Assembly (NCBI GenBank): GCA_002418285.1
Contig: DIDT01000051.1
Coordinates: 62,001-126,000 of the forward strand
Length of the DNA stretch: 64,000 nt
Reading direction: 5' to 3'
DNA from: Phycisphaerales bacterium UBA5793
Lineage (GTDB): Bacteria; Planctomycetota; Phycisphaerae; Phycisphaerales; UBA5793
Shown: positions 28,237 to 37,595 of the stretch, piece by piece
How positions within the stretch are numbered: the first letter of the stretch is position 1
Layout of the letters: the number at the start of each line of letters is the position of its first letter
Position numbers and translations under genes: made by a program
The notes under the pieces: model-generated
Databases searched by the model: none
What the model was told of the DNA's origin: nothing
Seen by the model: only the letters and a program-made list of their open reading frames with translations

Positions 28237-30219
28237 ATGCAGACTCGTCAGCCCGGCGAAATGGCCGCTGCAGCCGCGCACCGAACCGGCCCCACCGTCG
28301 AACGCGTCCCCACCGTCGTCTATCCCGACAGCGACGAGGCCAGCAGGGCCGTCGCCGGCGAAATCGCCTCGCTCATCCGGGCTCGGCAGGAAACAGGCAG
28401 GACGGCGGTGCTCGGCCTGCCGACCGGCTCGACGCCCATGGCCGTCTACGACGAACTCGTGCGCCTGCATCGCGAAGAAGGGCTCTCGTTCGGCAACGTC
28501 GTGACCTTCAATCTCGACGAATACTGGCCGATGCAGCCCGAAGAGTTGCAGTCCTATCGCCGTTTCATGCGCGAGCATCTCTTCGATCACATCGACATCG
28601 ATCCGAACAACATTCACATTCCCGATGGCACGATCCCGCTCGAAGCCGTCGATGGCTACTGCCGCGATTACGAAGCGCAGATCGCGCAGGCCGGCGGCAT
28701 TGACCTGCTGATCCTCGGCATCGGCCGCACGGGACACATCGGCTTCAACGAACCCGGCTCGCCGCGCGACAGCCGCACCCGCCTCATCACGCTTGATCGC
28801 GTCACCCGCATGGACGCCGCGAGCGACTTCTTCGGCGAATGGAACGTGCCGCGCAAAGCCATCACCATGGGTGTGGGCACCATCCTCGACGCGCGCCGCC
28901 TCATATTGCTTGCGTTCGGCGAGCACAAGGCTTCTGTGTTGCAGAAGGCTGTCGAGGAGCCGGTGACGCCCAGCGTGGCAGCGAGCTTTCTGCAAGAACA
29001 TCGCGATGCGCGGCTGATTGTCGATCGACCCGCCGCGGCAGTCCTGACGCGGTTTCGCACGCCGTGGCTGCTGGGCCCCGTTGAAAACCTGGGGCTCGTG
29101 TGGGACCACCAGCTCACCCGCAAAGCCACGATCTGGCTTGCGACCCATCTCAAGAAGGCCATCCTCAAACTCACCGACGAGGACTACAACGAGAACGGCC
29201 TGCAGCAACTGCTCAGCGCGCGTGGTTCGGCGTATGACATCAATATCGAAGTCTTCAAATCGCTCCAGCACACCATCACCGGCTGGCCCGGCGGCAAGGC
29301 CGGCGCCACCAGCCAGGACGGCACGCCACAGGTGTTTCCAAAGCGGATCGTGGTGTTCAGCCCTCATCCGGATGACGACGTCATTTCGATGGGCGGCACG
29401 CTCATTCGTCTGTGCGAGCAGGGGCATGATGTTCACGTTGCCTACCAGACTTCAGGCAACATCGCGGTCTTCGACGCCAACGCGCTACGCCACGCCGACT
29501 TCGTCCAGGAATTCTGTCAGGCATTCAAGATCTTCGGCGCTGAGCAGGCCGATCGCATCGAAGACGCCATTCAGTCGTTCGTGAAAGAGAAAGATCCCGG
29601 CGAAGTGGACAGCGAAGAGTTGCGCCTCGTTAAGACATTGATCCGCCGCTCCGAAGCTCGCTCCGCTGCGACCTATTCCGGCGTGCGTCAGGATCACATT
29701 CACTTTCTCGATCTACCGTTCTACGAAACTGGTCGCGTCCGCAAGAACCCGCTGACTAATGCGGACATCAGGATCATCCGCGACCTGCTCTGCGACGTGC
29801 AGCCTCACCAGATCTATGCCGCAGGTGATCTCTCCGATCCGCACGGCACACACCGCGTCTGCCTGCGCGCGATTTACCAGGCGCTGAATGAACTCGACGA
29901 TGCGCCATGGTTGAAGGCCTGTGAACTCTGGCTCTATCGCGGCGCCTGGCAGGAGTGGGGGGCCGAAGATATAGAAATGGCCGTGCCGCTCAGCCCCGAT
30001 GAAGTAATGCGCAAACGCCTGGCGATCTTCAAGCACGAATCGCAGAAGGATCGCGCCCTGTTCCCGGGGCCGGATGATGCGCGGGAATTCTGGCAGCGGG
30101 CGGAAGATCGCAATCGCCGAACTGCCGGGGTCTTCGATGCGCTTGGTCTGGCTGAGTATGAGGCCATCGAAGGATTCGTCCGGCACAAGACCGAGGCGCC
30201 GCCGGAGGCGCGAGCATGA
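28237..30219 (+). CDS. nagB: Glucosamine-6-phosphate deaminase fused to a PIG-L/LmbE deacetylase
   Basis: A 660-residue two-domain protein. Residues about 20-290 are NagB: GLPTGSTPMAVYDEL (phosphate loop), FNLDEYWPM (catalytic Asp) and GIGRTGHIGFNEPGS (His and Glu of the relay). The Asp usually preceding the GH pair (E. coli Asp141) is Thr here. Residues about 370-640 are a LmbE/PIG-L zinc deacetylase with VVFSPHPDDDVISMGGTL and DPHGTHR ligands. Such fusions are known in Bacteroidetes and would deacetylate an N-acetyl amino sugar and then convert glucosamine-6-phosphate to fructose-6-phosphate. The stop overlaps the next start by 4 bases (ATGA). Confidence 0.88.
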   Translation: MQTRQPGEMAAAAAHRTGPTVERVPTVVYPDSDEASRAVAGEIASLIRARQETGRTAVLGLPTGSTPMAVYDELVRLHREEGLSFGNVVTFNLDEYWPMQPEELQSYRRFMREHLFDHIDIDPNNIHIPDGTIPLEAVDGYCRDYEAQIAQAGGIDLLILGIGRTGHIGFNEPGSPRDSRTRLITLDRVTRMDAASDFFGEWNVPRKAITMGVGTILDARRLILLAFGEHKASVLQKAVEEPVTPSVAASFLQEHRDARLIVDRPAAAVLTRFRTPWLLGPVENLGLVWDHQLTRKATIWLATHLKKAILKLTDEDYNENGLQQLLSARGSAYDINIEVFKSLQHTITGWPGGKAGATSQDGTPQVFPKRIVVFSPHPDDDVISMGGTLIRLCEQGHDVHVAYQTSGNIAVFDANALRHADFVQEFCQAFKIFGAEQADRIEDAIQSFVKEKDPGEVDSEELRLVKTLIRRSEARSAATYSGVRQDHIHFLDLPFYETGRVRKNPLTNADIRIIRDLLCDVQPHQIYAAGDLSDPHGTHRVCLRAIYQALNELDDAPWLKACELWLYRGAWQEWGAEDIEMAVPLSPDEVMRKRLAIFKHESQKDRALFPGPDDAREFWQRAEDRNRRTAGVFDALGLAEYEAIEGFVRHKTEAPPEARA

Positions 30220-31262
30220 GCGCAGGTCGGTCGGGACCTATCGGCGTCGGCGTCATCGGGCTGGGCTTCATGGGCCAGACGCACCTGCGCTGCTACCACG
30301 CTGCGAGAGCGGCGGGATATGCCAATCGACTGGTGGCCGTGTGCGACAGCAGCGCCGAACGGCGGACAGGCCAGGTCGAAGCCACCGGCAACATTGCGAC
30401 GGGGGAAGGTGCTGCATTCGATCCCGGACTCGTTCGCGCGTATGCCGAGCCTGCGGAGATTCTCGCCGACCCGGAGGTCGAACTGGTGAGCATCTGCACC
30501 CCCACGGATTTCCACGCGGATCTGGCGATCGCCGCACTCGAGGCCGGCAAACATGTGCTCGTTGAAAAGCCTGTCGCGGTGCGCAGCGCCGATGTGCAGC
30601 ACGTGGCCGATGCGGCTCGCGCCAGCGATCGCTTGTGCATGCCGGGCATGTGCATTCGCTTCTGGCCGGCGTGGGAGTGGCTTCGCGAGCAGGTTGTGGC
30701 GGGAACATTCGGCAAGGTGCGCAGCGCGACGTTTCACCGCCTCGCCTCGCCGCCCGGCTGGTCATCGCAGTTCTACACCGACGACTCGCGCACCGGCGGC
30801 GCGCTCGTCGATCTGCACATTCACGATGCCGATTTCGTACGCTGGGTGTTCGGCGATCCGAAGTCCGTTGTTTCGGCAGGCTCGCCCGGTCATCTCACCA
30901 CGATCTACCGCTACGGGAGCGATGGCCCCGGCCACGTTGTTGCAGAGGGCGGGTGGGATCACACGCCCGGCTTTGAGTTCCGCATGCGCTACGTCGTGCT
31001 CTTTGAGCGCGCTACGGCGGACTTCGACCTCGGCCGCAACCCGCAACTGCTCATCGCGCGCGACGGAGAGCGAGAAGCCGTCGAACTCGATTCAATCACC
31101 GGCTACGACGGCGAGATTCGCCACCTGCTCCATGCCATTGCAACGGGACAACGCGAACTCAATGCCACCATCGACGACGCCGTTGCCGTCGCTCGCCTGC
31201 TCGAAGCAGAGCGGGAGAGTCTGCAAGTCGGGCGCAAGGTCGAGTTCAAATCGCCCGGGTAG
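30216..31262 (+). CDS. Gfo/Idh/MocA-family oxidoreductase, cytoplasmic
   Basis: A 348-residue NAD(P)-dependent oxidoreductase, translationally coupled to the NagB fusion gene. It shows an N-terminal Rossmann GVGVIGLGFMGQTHL, VSICTPTDFHADLAI, the EKP motif (VLVEKPVAV, catalytic Lys) and a C-terminal substrate domain with GGALVDLHIHDADFVRWVFG (His/Asp pair). It has no signal peptide. The family oxidises sugar hydroxyls. Together with the Tat-exported homologue at 31291 it would allow oxidation on both sides of the membrane. Confidence 0.9.
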   Translation: MSAGRSGPIGVGVIGLGFMGQTHLRCYHAARAAGYANRLVAVCDSSAERRTGQVEATGNIATGEGAAFDPGLVRAYAEPAEILADPEVELVSICTPTDFHADLAIAALEAGKHVLVEKPVAVRSADVQHVADAARASDRLCMPGMCIRFWPAWEWLREQVVAGTFGKVRSATFHRLASPPGWSSQFYTDDSRTGGALVDLHIHDADFVRWVFGDPKSVVSAGSPGHLTTIYRYGSDGPGHVVAEGGWDHTPGFEFRMRYVVLFERATADFDLGRNPQLLIARDGEREAVELDSITGYDGEIRHLLHAIATGQRELNATIDDAVAVARLLEAERESLQVGRKVEFKSPG

Positions 31263-31290
31263 ATCCACATGGCTCGCTTTTCGTTCCGAC

Positions 31291-32613
31291 TCAGATCAGC
31301 GGCGTCCGCCCCGGAACGGCAACGGGAAGCGGCTCGCGGCTGCCCCATTCCCAGTTCTTGAGCGTCATCTCGTCCTTGGAGTTCAGGGCCTGATCCCACG
31401 TGACAACCTGGCCGGTGTAGGCGGCCATTCGGCCCATCACCGACATCAGCGTCGAGTGCGCCATGCGCACGCCGTCGTTGAGCTTCTTGTTGTTGCGGAC
31501 CGAGTCAAAGAGGACCTCGTGCTCGGTCTGGTACATGTTGCGATGCAGGCCGTCTTCGGGGTAGCTCCAGGGGTTCTCGCCGCCGATGTGGTGATCGCCC
31601 GGCGCCCGACCCCAACTGTTCATGAAGCAATAGCCCTTTTCGCCCATGATGTAATCGTTGTTGTCGAATGGCGTGTTTTCGATCTGGCGACAGACGTGGA
31701 ATCCGCGTGCGCCGCTGGCGAACTCGAAGATCACATTGAAGTTGTCGTAGACATTGCCCATCGTCCGCACGACTCGACTGCCGGTGGCGATGCACTGCGT
31801 GGGAGTGTCGTCATTGAGCGCCCAGGCAATCTTGTCGATCGAGTGGCACGCCTGCTCGACGATGTGATCGCCGGAGAATTCCTTGAAGTAGTGCCACGCG
31901 CGAATCTGGTACTCCATGTCAGACCATTCGGGCTGGCGCTTCGGCGGCGTGACCCAGCCGCCCGTGTTGTAACGGGTGTGGACGGCCCGAACGGCGCCGA
32001 GGCGCCCCTCGTGAATCTCGCGATACGTCGCCTGCTCGGGGTCGCTGTAGCGCCAGCAGAAGCCGGCGATGAGCGACAGGCCGCGCTTCTTGGCCATCTC
32101 GGTTGTTTCGAGAACGGAGCGCACGCCGGCGCCGTCGACCGACATGGACTTCTCGCAGAAGATGTGTTTGTTGGCAAGTACGCTGGCGCGAAGGTGCTCG
32201 GGCCGGAAGACGATCGGCGTCGCGAGGATGACCACGTCGATGTCGCTGGCGAGCAGTTTCTTGTAGGCGTCAAAACCAACGAACTTGCGATCGTCATTGA
32301 CGGTGATGCGATCACTGGCCTTGTCGCGCAGATTCTTCAGGCTGGATTCGAGTTTGTCAGTGAACGCATCCGCCATGGCATGGATGACAACGCCCGGATC
32401 GGCGTTGAGCGCATCATTGGCTGCGCCCGTGCCGCGCCCGCCACAGCCCACGAGTCCAACCTTGATCTGATCCGAACCAGCGGCGAACGCCGAGGCTGCG
32501 ACCGACAGCGGGCTTACGGCGAACGGAACCGCGATCGCGGCTCCAGCCGAGGCACGCACGAAATCACGGCGGGTGAGGCTGTCAGATTTGGCGGATGGGT
32601 TCTTCTGTGTCAT
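31291..32613 (-). CDS. Gfo/Idh/MocA-family oxidoreductase with Tat signal
   Basis: A 440-residue protein with TRRDFVRAS plus hydrophobic stretch at the N-terminus, a twin-arginine export signal, so it folds with its cofactor before export. Rossmann motif VGLVGCGGRGTGAAND and catalytic element HIFCEKSMSVD follow, then the substrate domain (WHYFKEFSGDHIVEQACHSI). The ATG at 32613 has AGGAG eight bases upstream; longer frames reach into the antisense of the next gene. It is divergent from the DUF1080 lipoprotein (180-base gap), giving a likely shared control region. Substrate unknown; sugar oxidation in the periplasm is inferred. Confidence 0.9.
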   Translation of the reverse strand: MTQKNPSAKSDSLTRRDFVRASAGAAIAVPFAVSPLSVAASAFAAGSDQIKVGLVGCGGRGTGAANDALNADPGVVIHAMADAFTDKLESSLKNLRDKASDRITVNDDRKFVGFDAYKKLLASDIDVVILATPIVFRPEHLRASVLANKHIFCEKSMSVDGAGVRSVLETTEMAKKRGLSLIAGFCWRYSDPEQATYREIHEGRLGAVRAVHTRYNTGGWVTPPKRQPEWSDMEYQIRAWHYFKEFSGDHIVEQACHSIDKIAWALNDDTPTQCIATGSRVVRTMGNVYDNFNVIFEFASGARGFHVCRQIENTPFDNNDYIMGEKGYCFMNSWGRAPGDHHIGGENPWSYPEDGLHRNMYQTEHEVLFDSVRNNKKLNDGVRMAHSTLMSVMGRMAAYTGQVVTWDQALNSKDEMTLKNWEWGSREPLPVAVPGRTPLI

Positions 32614-32793
32614 CGGTCGTCTCCTTACCGTGGCGGGGTGCCGGCGGTGGTCGCCGGCCGCTTCCCGCAATGACTCAAGGTACACAATCGACGGGCGTTT
32701 GGCAACAGGGATGCCGCCTCGACCCGCAATCAATCTGCCGATACCGTCAGTCTCCGGAACCACCATTCGACCCCGTTCGCGGAGATCTGATCC

Positions 32794-33489
32794 ATGAATG
32801 CCCGTCTTCCCGCTGCTCTCGCCGGTCTTCTGATCCTTCTCAGTCTTGTCGTGCTGGGTGGCTGCGCATCGGCGGGCAAGGGGGCGGGCGCCCCCGAAGG
32901 TTTCGTCTCCCTTTTTGACGGCCGCACGCTGCACGGCTGGCGCCCCTACGTCGGCAGTCCGCCGGAGGTGGCTAAGATGGACAATTCCCAGTACGCCGGC
33001 GCGCTGCACACCGCATTCGAAACGCTCGGCGAGCACTGGACCGTCGAGGATGGCTGCATCGTCACCGATGGCAAGGGACAGAATCTGTGCACCGCCCAGG
33101 ACTTCGGCGACTTCGAGTTGCTCGTGGACTGGATGATCAAGCCCGAAGGCGACAGCGGCATCTATCTGCGCAGCAGCCCGCAGGTGCAGATCTGGGATCG
33201 GCCCGACATCGGCTCGGGCGGCCTGTACAACAATCAGAAGAATCCCAGCAATCCGCTCGTCATCGCCGACCGCAAGCCCGGCGAGTGGAACACCTTTCGC
33301 ATCCTGATGATCGGAGACCGCGTCACGGTGTTTTTCAACGACGTCCTGGTCGTGGACAACACCGTCATGGAAAACTACTGGGAGCGCGACAAGCCGATCT
33401 ACCCGACCGGCGCCATCGAACTCCAGGCGCACGGCAACACGGTCAAGTTCCGCAACATCTATGTGAGGCGCATCGACTCGACGCGCTGA
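32794..33489 (+). CDS. DUF1080 lipoprotein (3-keto-glycoside hydrolase/lyase type)
   Basis: A 231-residue lipoprotein: hydrophobic signal ending in LVVLGGC (lipobox, Cys24), then a laminin-G/concanavalin-like jelly roll with FVSLFDGRTLHGWR, WTVEDGCIV, DFELLVDWMIKPEGDSGIYL and GEWNTFRI, all typical of DUF1080 (PF06439). Characterised members cleave glycosidic bonds of 3-keto-disaccharides or other 3-keto-glycosides. Being anchored on the cell surface or in the periplasm, it fits after a Tat-exported dehydrogenase. It is convergent with the MFS permease gene. Confidence 0.88.
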   Translation: MNARLPAALAGLLILLSLVVLGGCASAGKGAGAPEGFVSLFDGRTLHGWRPYVGSPPEVAKMDNSQYAGALHTAFETLGEHWTVEDGCIVTDGKGQNLCTAQDFGDFELLVDWMIKPEGDSGIYLRSSPQVQIWDRPDIGSGGLYNNQKNPSNPLVIADRKPGEWNTFRILMIGDRVTVFFNDVLVVDNTVMENYWERDKPIYPTGAIELQAHGNTVKFRNIYVRRIDSTR

Positions 33490-33498
33490 ACATCAGCC

Positions 33499-34986
33499 TC
33501 ACCCCGCCGCGTCTTCCGAAGGCGGATCGAGTTTGAAGAAGATCGCCAGCAGAAGCATCGACGCCAACGAGATCGCGGCATTGATCATCCAGAAGCGCCG
33601 GTAGTTCAGCGCGGTAACAGCGGTATCGCCCGCCAGTCCGCGCCATGAGCGCGCCATGTCAGTCGGATGCTCGGCCACGTATCGATCCATGTCGAGTTTG
33701 GCGCCTTCGTAGACGGCCTTGAGGGGAACTTGGGCAGTATCGCCGACGCCGTGCTGCGGCACCATGTGGGTCACCAGCACGCAGTCGGCGATCGTCGTTT
33801 CCTGCGTCGAATAGCTGGTTTCCCAGCCGATGACCTGCCCCGCCAGCGCCGGACCGATGCCGAGCAGGATCACACCGAACACAGTTTGGGCCGAATGCCG
33901 AACGTGCGCCGGCGCGACGCGATCGACGTAGATGAACGCCGCCGCGTAGAAGCAGGCAAAGCACACACCATGCAGCGCCTGGCTCGCTACGACCAGCCAC
34001 GTCGGCGTACCGAGCCCGAAGACCGCGAAGCGCAGCGCGAACGCGAGGCAACCGATCGTCAGCACGGCGCGGAATCCCATCCGCTTGAGGAACAGCCCGA
34101 GCGAGCCGAGCACAAAGATCTCGCTGAACTGCCCGATGGACATCACGGGCAGAATGTCGGAATCGCGGATGCCTTCAAGCGTCGGCAGGAACTGCGCCGT
34201 TTGAATGATGTACACCGTGTAGACGATCGAGATCGGCAGCGCCACAATGGTCAGCACGAGCAGGCCGCGGTTCTTGAGCAGGCGGATCGAGTCGGCAATG
34301 GCGATCGACTCGACGGTCTTCTTCGGTGGAGTGTGAGGCAGGAACAGGCAGAAGATGCCGTAGGCCACGCTGAGGATCCCAGCGAAGCGGAGCGAGTCGG
34401 CAATACGATGCACCACGTCGTCGTACTCCCGGCCGACGACAAACGGAGGTAGCGACTGGAGGTGCAGGTCCGTCTGCAACCACACCATTGGGAAGACCCA
34501 GCTCACCACGATCCAACCGATCGTGCCCCACACTCGAATCGGCGGGAACTGCCGATCCGGGTCCTTCAGGTGCGCGAATGCGAGCGAATTCGAGATCGCA
34601 ATCGTCGGCATGTAGAGGACCGAGTAGAGAATCGAAAGCCACAGCCACTGATCGACTGTCGTCGCCGAGGCGGTGATGTACTTGACGATACCGCCGAGGA
34701 TGAACATCACGCAGAGAAACCGCTCCGCGGAAAACCACCGGTCTGCGACCTGCCCGGCGACAAACGGCCCCGCCACCGCGCCAACAGCGCCTGCGATACC
34801 GAGAATCGTTCCGATGGCGACCCAGCTGAATCCAAGTCCACCAATCTGCCGACCGGCCTCGTCGATCGCCGGCGCTGCGTTGAGGTAGCGCGAGATCACC
34901 GGAATCCACGCACCCCACACGGCGTACTGGAGGAACATCATGAGCGACAAGCGGAACTTCGGGGTCGTCGTGAGCGAGTCGTTCAT
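33499..34986 (-). CDS. MFS permease of the nucleoside/sugar:H+ symporter (NupG) type
   Basis: A 495-residue protein with about 12 membrane segments. The opening LSLMMFLQYAVWGAWIPVIS, the IRVWGTIGWI element and SIGQFSEIFVLGSLGLFLKR match the NHS (NupG/XapB) subfamily, whose planctomycete and Bacteroidetes members often sit with glycoside genes. A loop near the C-terminal part (about residues 380-440) is longer than usual. It could import the product of the extracytoplasmic oxidation/hydrolysis pair. Start at 34986 (ATG) leads directly into the first helix. Confidence 0.88.
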   Translation of the reverse strand: MNDSLTTTPKFRLSLMMFLQYAVWGAWIPVISRYLNAAPAIDEAGRQIGGLGFSWVAIGTILGIAGAVGAVAGPFVAGQVADRWFSAERFLCVMFILGGIVKYITASATTVDQWLWLSILYSVLYMPTIAISNSLAFAHLKDPDRQFPPIRVWGTIGWIVVSWVFPMVWLQTDLHLQSLPPFVVGREYDDVVHRIADSLRFAGILSVAYGIFCLFLPHTPPKKTVESIAIADSIRLLKNRGLLVLTIVALPISIVYTVYIIQTAQFLPTLEGIRDSDILPVMSIGQFSEIFVLGSLGLFLKRMGFRAVLTIGCLAFALRFAVFGLGTPTWLVVASQALHGVCFACFYAAAFIYVDRVAPAHVRHSAQTVFGVILLGIGPALAGQVIGWETSYSTQETTIADCVLVTHMVPQHGVGDTAQVPLKAVYEGAKLDMDRYVAEHPTDMARSWRGLAGDTAVTALNYRRFWMINAAISLASMLLLAIFFKLDPPSEDAAG

Positions 34987-35036
34987 GCGGCCGGTCCCTC
35001 GTTGCCAATGCTGAGTTGTTTTCTGGTTCCCTAACC

Positions 35037-35936
35037 CTACGGCTGCGATTCGCCCGCCTCGTCCTTCGTGGCGCCGTCAGGCTCGCAGATGATGCGAAAC
35101 CCGACGAAATTGCAGTCCGAGAGCCACCACGTGCTCTTGGGCATCTGCGGATCGGTGATGTTCCACAGCGGCGTCTGCTTGTCGCGGCGCGTGACGGCGA
35201 CGTCTTCGGCCTTGTTGAGAAATGCGCCGCCGCGAGCGATTGGCTTGCCATCCAGGCCAACGCACCACTCGCCGACGTTGCCGTGGACGTCATAGAGACC
35301 CCAGGCATTGGGCTTCTTCTGCGCGACCTGTTGCGTCTTGCGTTTCGAGTTCGCCTCGTACCACGCGTACTCATCCAGCAGGTTCTTGTCGTCACCAAAG
35401 CAGTAGGGGGCGTAGGGCGCCGCCCCGCTGCGGGCCATGTACTCCCACTCCGCCTCGGTCGGTAGGCGATAGTGCTTTCCTGTCTTGGCCGAAAGCCAGA
35501 CGCAGAATTCGGTCGCACCCTTGAAGGTCACCGAGATGGTCGGATACCCCGCGTGACCGAATCCGCGATCCGGCGGGATGTAGGGCTTGGTCGGCCGGGT
35601 GACGGCTTCAGGACCCTCGGTGGCGACGTCATCGCCTTCGCCCTCACCCGGCGGCTGGTCAAGGTGATAGACGAAGATGTCGTACATCTCCCAGGTGATT
35701 TCGGTCGTGCTGGCGTAGAACGGGCCGACCTCTAGTGCCTTGGTGTGGCCCGGCTGGTCCGGATCGGGGATGTCGATCTTGCCCGCCGGGATGGGAGCCA
35801 TCTTGATGGAAACGACCGTACCGGAAATCTCCTGCTCGAAGGGCTTGGGCGGATCGGCCGCTTCGCCGGCGGGCGGCTGGGCAGCCTGGTTGAGCAGGGC
35901 GGAAAGTGCAAGTGAAGTAATCCAGCAAGTCGTCAT
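35037..35936 (-). CDS. Secreted formylglycine-generating enzyme (FGE/SUMF1)-like protein
   Basis: A 299-residue protein with a signal peptide-like N-terminus (MTTCWITSLALSALL). The FGE-sulfatase fold is shown by YASTTEITWEMYDIFV, RLPTEAEWEYMARSG, NAWGLYDVHGNVGEWC and CNFVGFRII. The active-site Cys pair of true FGE (in the RGGSxxx..CxxxxR..C region) is not clearly there; Cys occurs in GEWC and SDCNF instead. Many such proteins are non-catalytic binding modules. No sulfatase gene is in the window. It lies 50 bases upstream of the MFS permease gene on the same strand. Confidence 0.82.
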   Translation of the reverse strand: MTTCWITSLALSALLNQAAQPPAGEAADPPKPFEQEISGTVVSIKMAPIPAGKIDIPDPDQPGHTKALEVGPFYASTTEITWEMYDIFVYHLDQPPGEGEGDDVATEGPEAVTRPTKPYIPPDRGFGHAGYPTISVTFKGATEFCVWLSAKTGKHYRLPTEAEWEYMARSGAAPYAPYCFGDDKNLLDEYAWYEANSKRKTQQVAQKKPNAWGLYDVHGNVGEWCVGLDGKPIARGGAFLNKAEDVAVTRRDKQTPLWNITDPQMPKSTWWLSDCNFVGFRIICEPDGATKDEAGESQP

Positions 35937-36007
35937 GCGCGGTGTCGATTCCGGAAAAGGAAGACCGCCCCGCCGCTGCGGAACGCGAAACTGCTGAGAC
36001 GTGAAAG

Positions 36008-36089
36008 TGGGCAGGGGAGGATTCGAACCTCCGAAGGCTATGCCATCAGATTTACAGTCTGACCCGTTTGACCGCTTCGGTACCTACCC
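36008..36089 (-). tRNA. tRNA-Tyr (anticodon GTA)
   Basis: 82 bases. Acceptor stem GGGTAGG pairs with CCTGCCC (one G-U). The anticodon GTA lies at 36055-36053 in loop CTGTAAA, a long variable arm is present, and the T arm is GGAGG-TTCGAAT-CCTCC. Discriminator A; the 3' CCA is not encoded. Confidence 0.97.
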
Positions 36090-36382
36090 AAGATGTTGAG
36101 CCAGAAACATAGTCGCGATCGGCGAATGCTTCCACGTAGCCGGGCCGTCCCTGACTCCGATCTTCCATTATCGGTCGGGGGCATGGAGGTTCGTCGAATT
36201 CGCGGTTTTTTGCATCGCGTCGCCATCTTCCGACGTATCTTCTACAGGAGAGAACCACCACCAAGTCCATCCAATTCGTACCCGTTTTTGAGGATCATCC
36301 CCGGCCGGTGATTGGGCCCGTGGTGGGTTGGACCCATCAGGCGTCGGGTTGAACTCGAGCATCGCAGAAAGCTCCATGTCTC

Positions 36383-37582
36383 ATGTACCAGCGAAACCAC
36401 CGCACATCCACGAATGTCAATCGTCTTGCCCTCGCTGCCACGCTCGCCCTGCTCGGGGCCAGCGGGATGGCGCAAGCGCAGTTCTACAGCGTCGAGGCCG
36501 CGCCCGAGTGGACCAGCCTGTTCGATCGGCGGTTTGGCTGGACCGGGGCCGATGGCATTTACTCCATCCCACTTGACGGCAACGAAATGTACAGCGCTCG
36601 CCCCGCTCGGCGCACCGCGTTCGTCTTCAGTGACACGTTCATCGGACGGGTCGATGAGAACCGGCATCGGCTGAGCGGCACGACCATGGTGAACAACACG
36701 ATGGCGCTGCTCGCCGGTCCCGCGCCGGATCCATCGAAGATCACCTTTTACTGGGGACGTGACGGCCGGGGGAATCCCGATGCGCTCTTCAAGCCGCAGA
36801 CGCCAAACTCTGAGCCCGGCGAGTGGTACTGGCTCAATGACGCTGCCGCGATTAACGGCAAACTCGAGATCTTCGCCTCGCGCATTCGCAGCAATGGCGG
36901 GGGTGGCGCGTTTGGTTTCGAAGGGACGGGGCTGGCGCTGCTCTCGACGCCGCTCAATTCGCCCAACCCCTATGCGGACTTCGTGCAGGTCGACTGCCCC
37001 GCATACAACCAGGAGCCAAGCGGCGGGCGCGGCCAGACGATTTTCGGCTGCAGCGTCATGAACAACACCGCCGCCGCCGGCGCGCCCCGCCCTGATGGGT
37101 ACATCTACATCTACGGCCTTCAGAACGATCAATTCATCAAGAAGCTGCTCGTCGCCCGCGTCCTGCCTGAACAGTTCGAAGATTTCTCACAATGGCGGTA
37201 CTGGGACGGCGCGGAGTGGAATGCCGACATGGACCGCGTGGCCGTGTTGACCGGCCGCGTGTCATCCGAGTGCAGCGTGTCGCCGCTGCCCAACGGCAAG
37301 TACATTCTCGTGTACCAGGAAGACACGCTCGGGCCGTGGGTGACGTGCAAGTTTGGCGACTCACCCGTGGGCCCGTTCGGTCCCGCGAAACACCTGTGGC
37401 GCTGCGAGGAAGTGGACACGATCCCCGGCGCGTTCGTCTACAACGCCAAGGCGCATCCTCACCTGTCCCCGCCCGGTGAGCTGCTCATCAGCTACAACGT
37501 CAACTGCGGCGACTTCTGGTACCACTTCGAGAATTCGGACGTCTACCACCCGCGCTTCATCCGGGTGAAGTTGGAGCAGTAG
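36383..37582 (+). CDS. Secreted DUF4185-like five-bladed propeller protein
   Basis: A 399-residue protein with a signal peptide (cleavage about MAQAQ, residue 32). Elements FGWTGADGIYSIPL, RTAFVFSDTFIG, MVNNTMALL, YGLQND and GKYILVYQED fit DUF4185, a family related in fold to glycoside hydrolase propellers. Repeated aromatic and Asp residues follow each blade. No enzymatic activity is proven for most members. Convergent with the pseudopilin gene, 13 bases apart. Confidence 0.75.
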   Translation: MYQRNHRTSTNVNRLALAATLALLGASGMAQAQFYSVEAAPEWTSLFDRRFGWTGADGIYSIPLDGNEMYSARPARRTAFVFSDTFIGRVDENRHRLSGTTMVNNTMALLAGPAPDPSKITFYWGRDGRGNPDALFKPQTPNSEPGEWYWLNDAAAINGKLEIFASRIRSNGGGGAFGFEGTGLALLSTPLNSPNPYADFVQVDCPAYNQEPSGGRGQTIFGCSVMNNTAAAGAPRPDGYIYIYGLQNDQFIKKLLVARVLPEQFEDFSQWRYWDGAEWNADMDRVAVLTGRVSSECSVSPLPNGKYILVYQEDTLGPWVTCKFGDSPVGPFGPAKHLWRCEEVDTIPGAFVYNAKAHPHLSPPGELLISYNVNCGDFWYHFENSDVYHPRFIRVKLEQ

Positions 37583-37595
37583 GCCAAACAGCGTC

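Noticed and set aside
30553..32673. 706-codon forward frame across two oxidoreductase genes
   Set aside because: Runs out of frame through one real gene and antisense to the next; Ser/Arg/Pro-rich composition.
32614..33432. N-terminal extension of the Tat oxidoreductase
   Set aside because: The extension is antisense to the DUF1080 gene; the ATG at 32613 has a strong ribosome binding site and starts a proper Tat signal.
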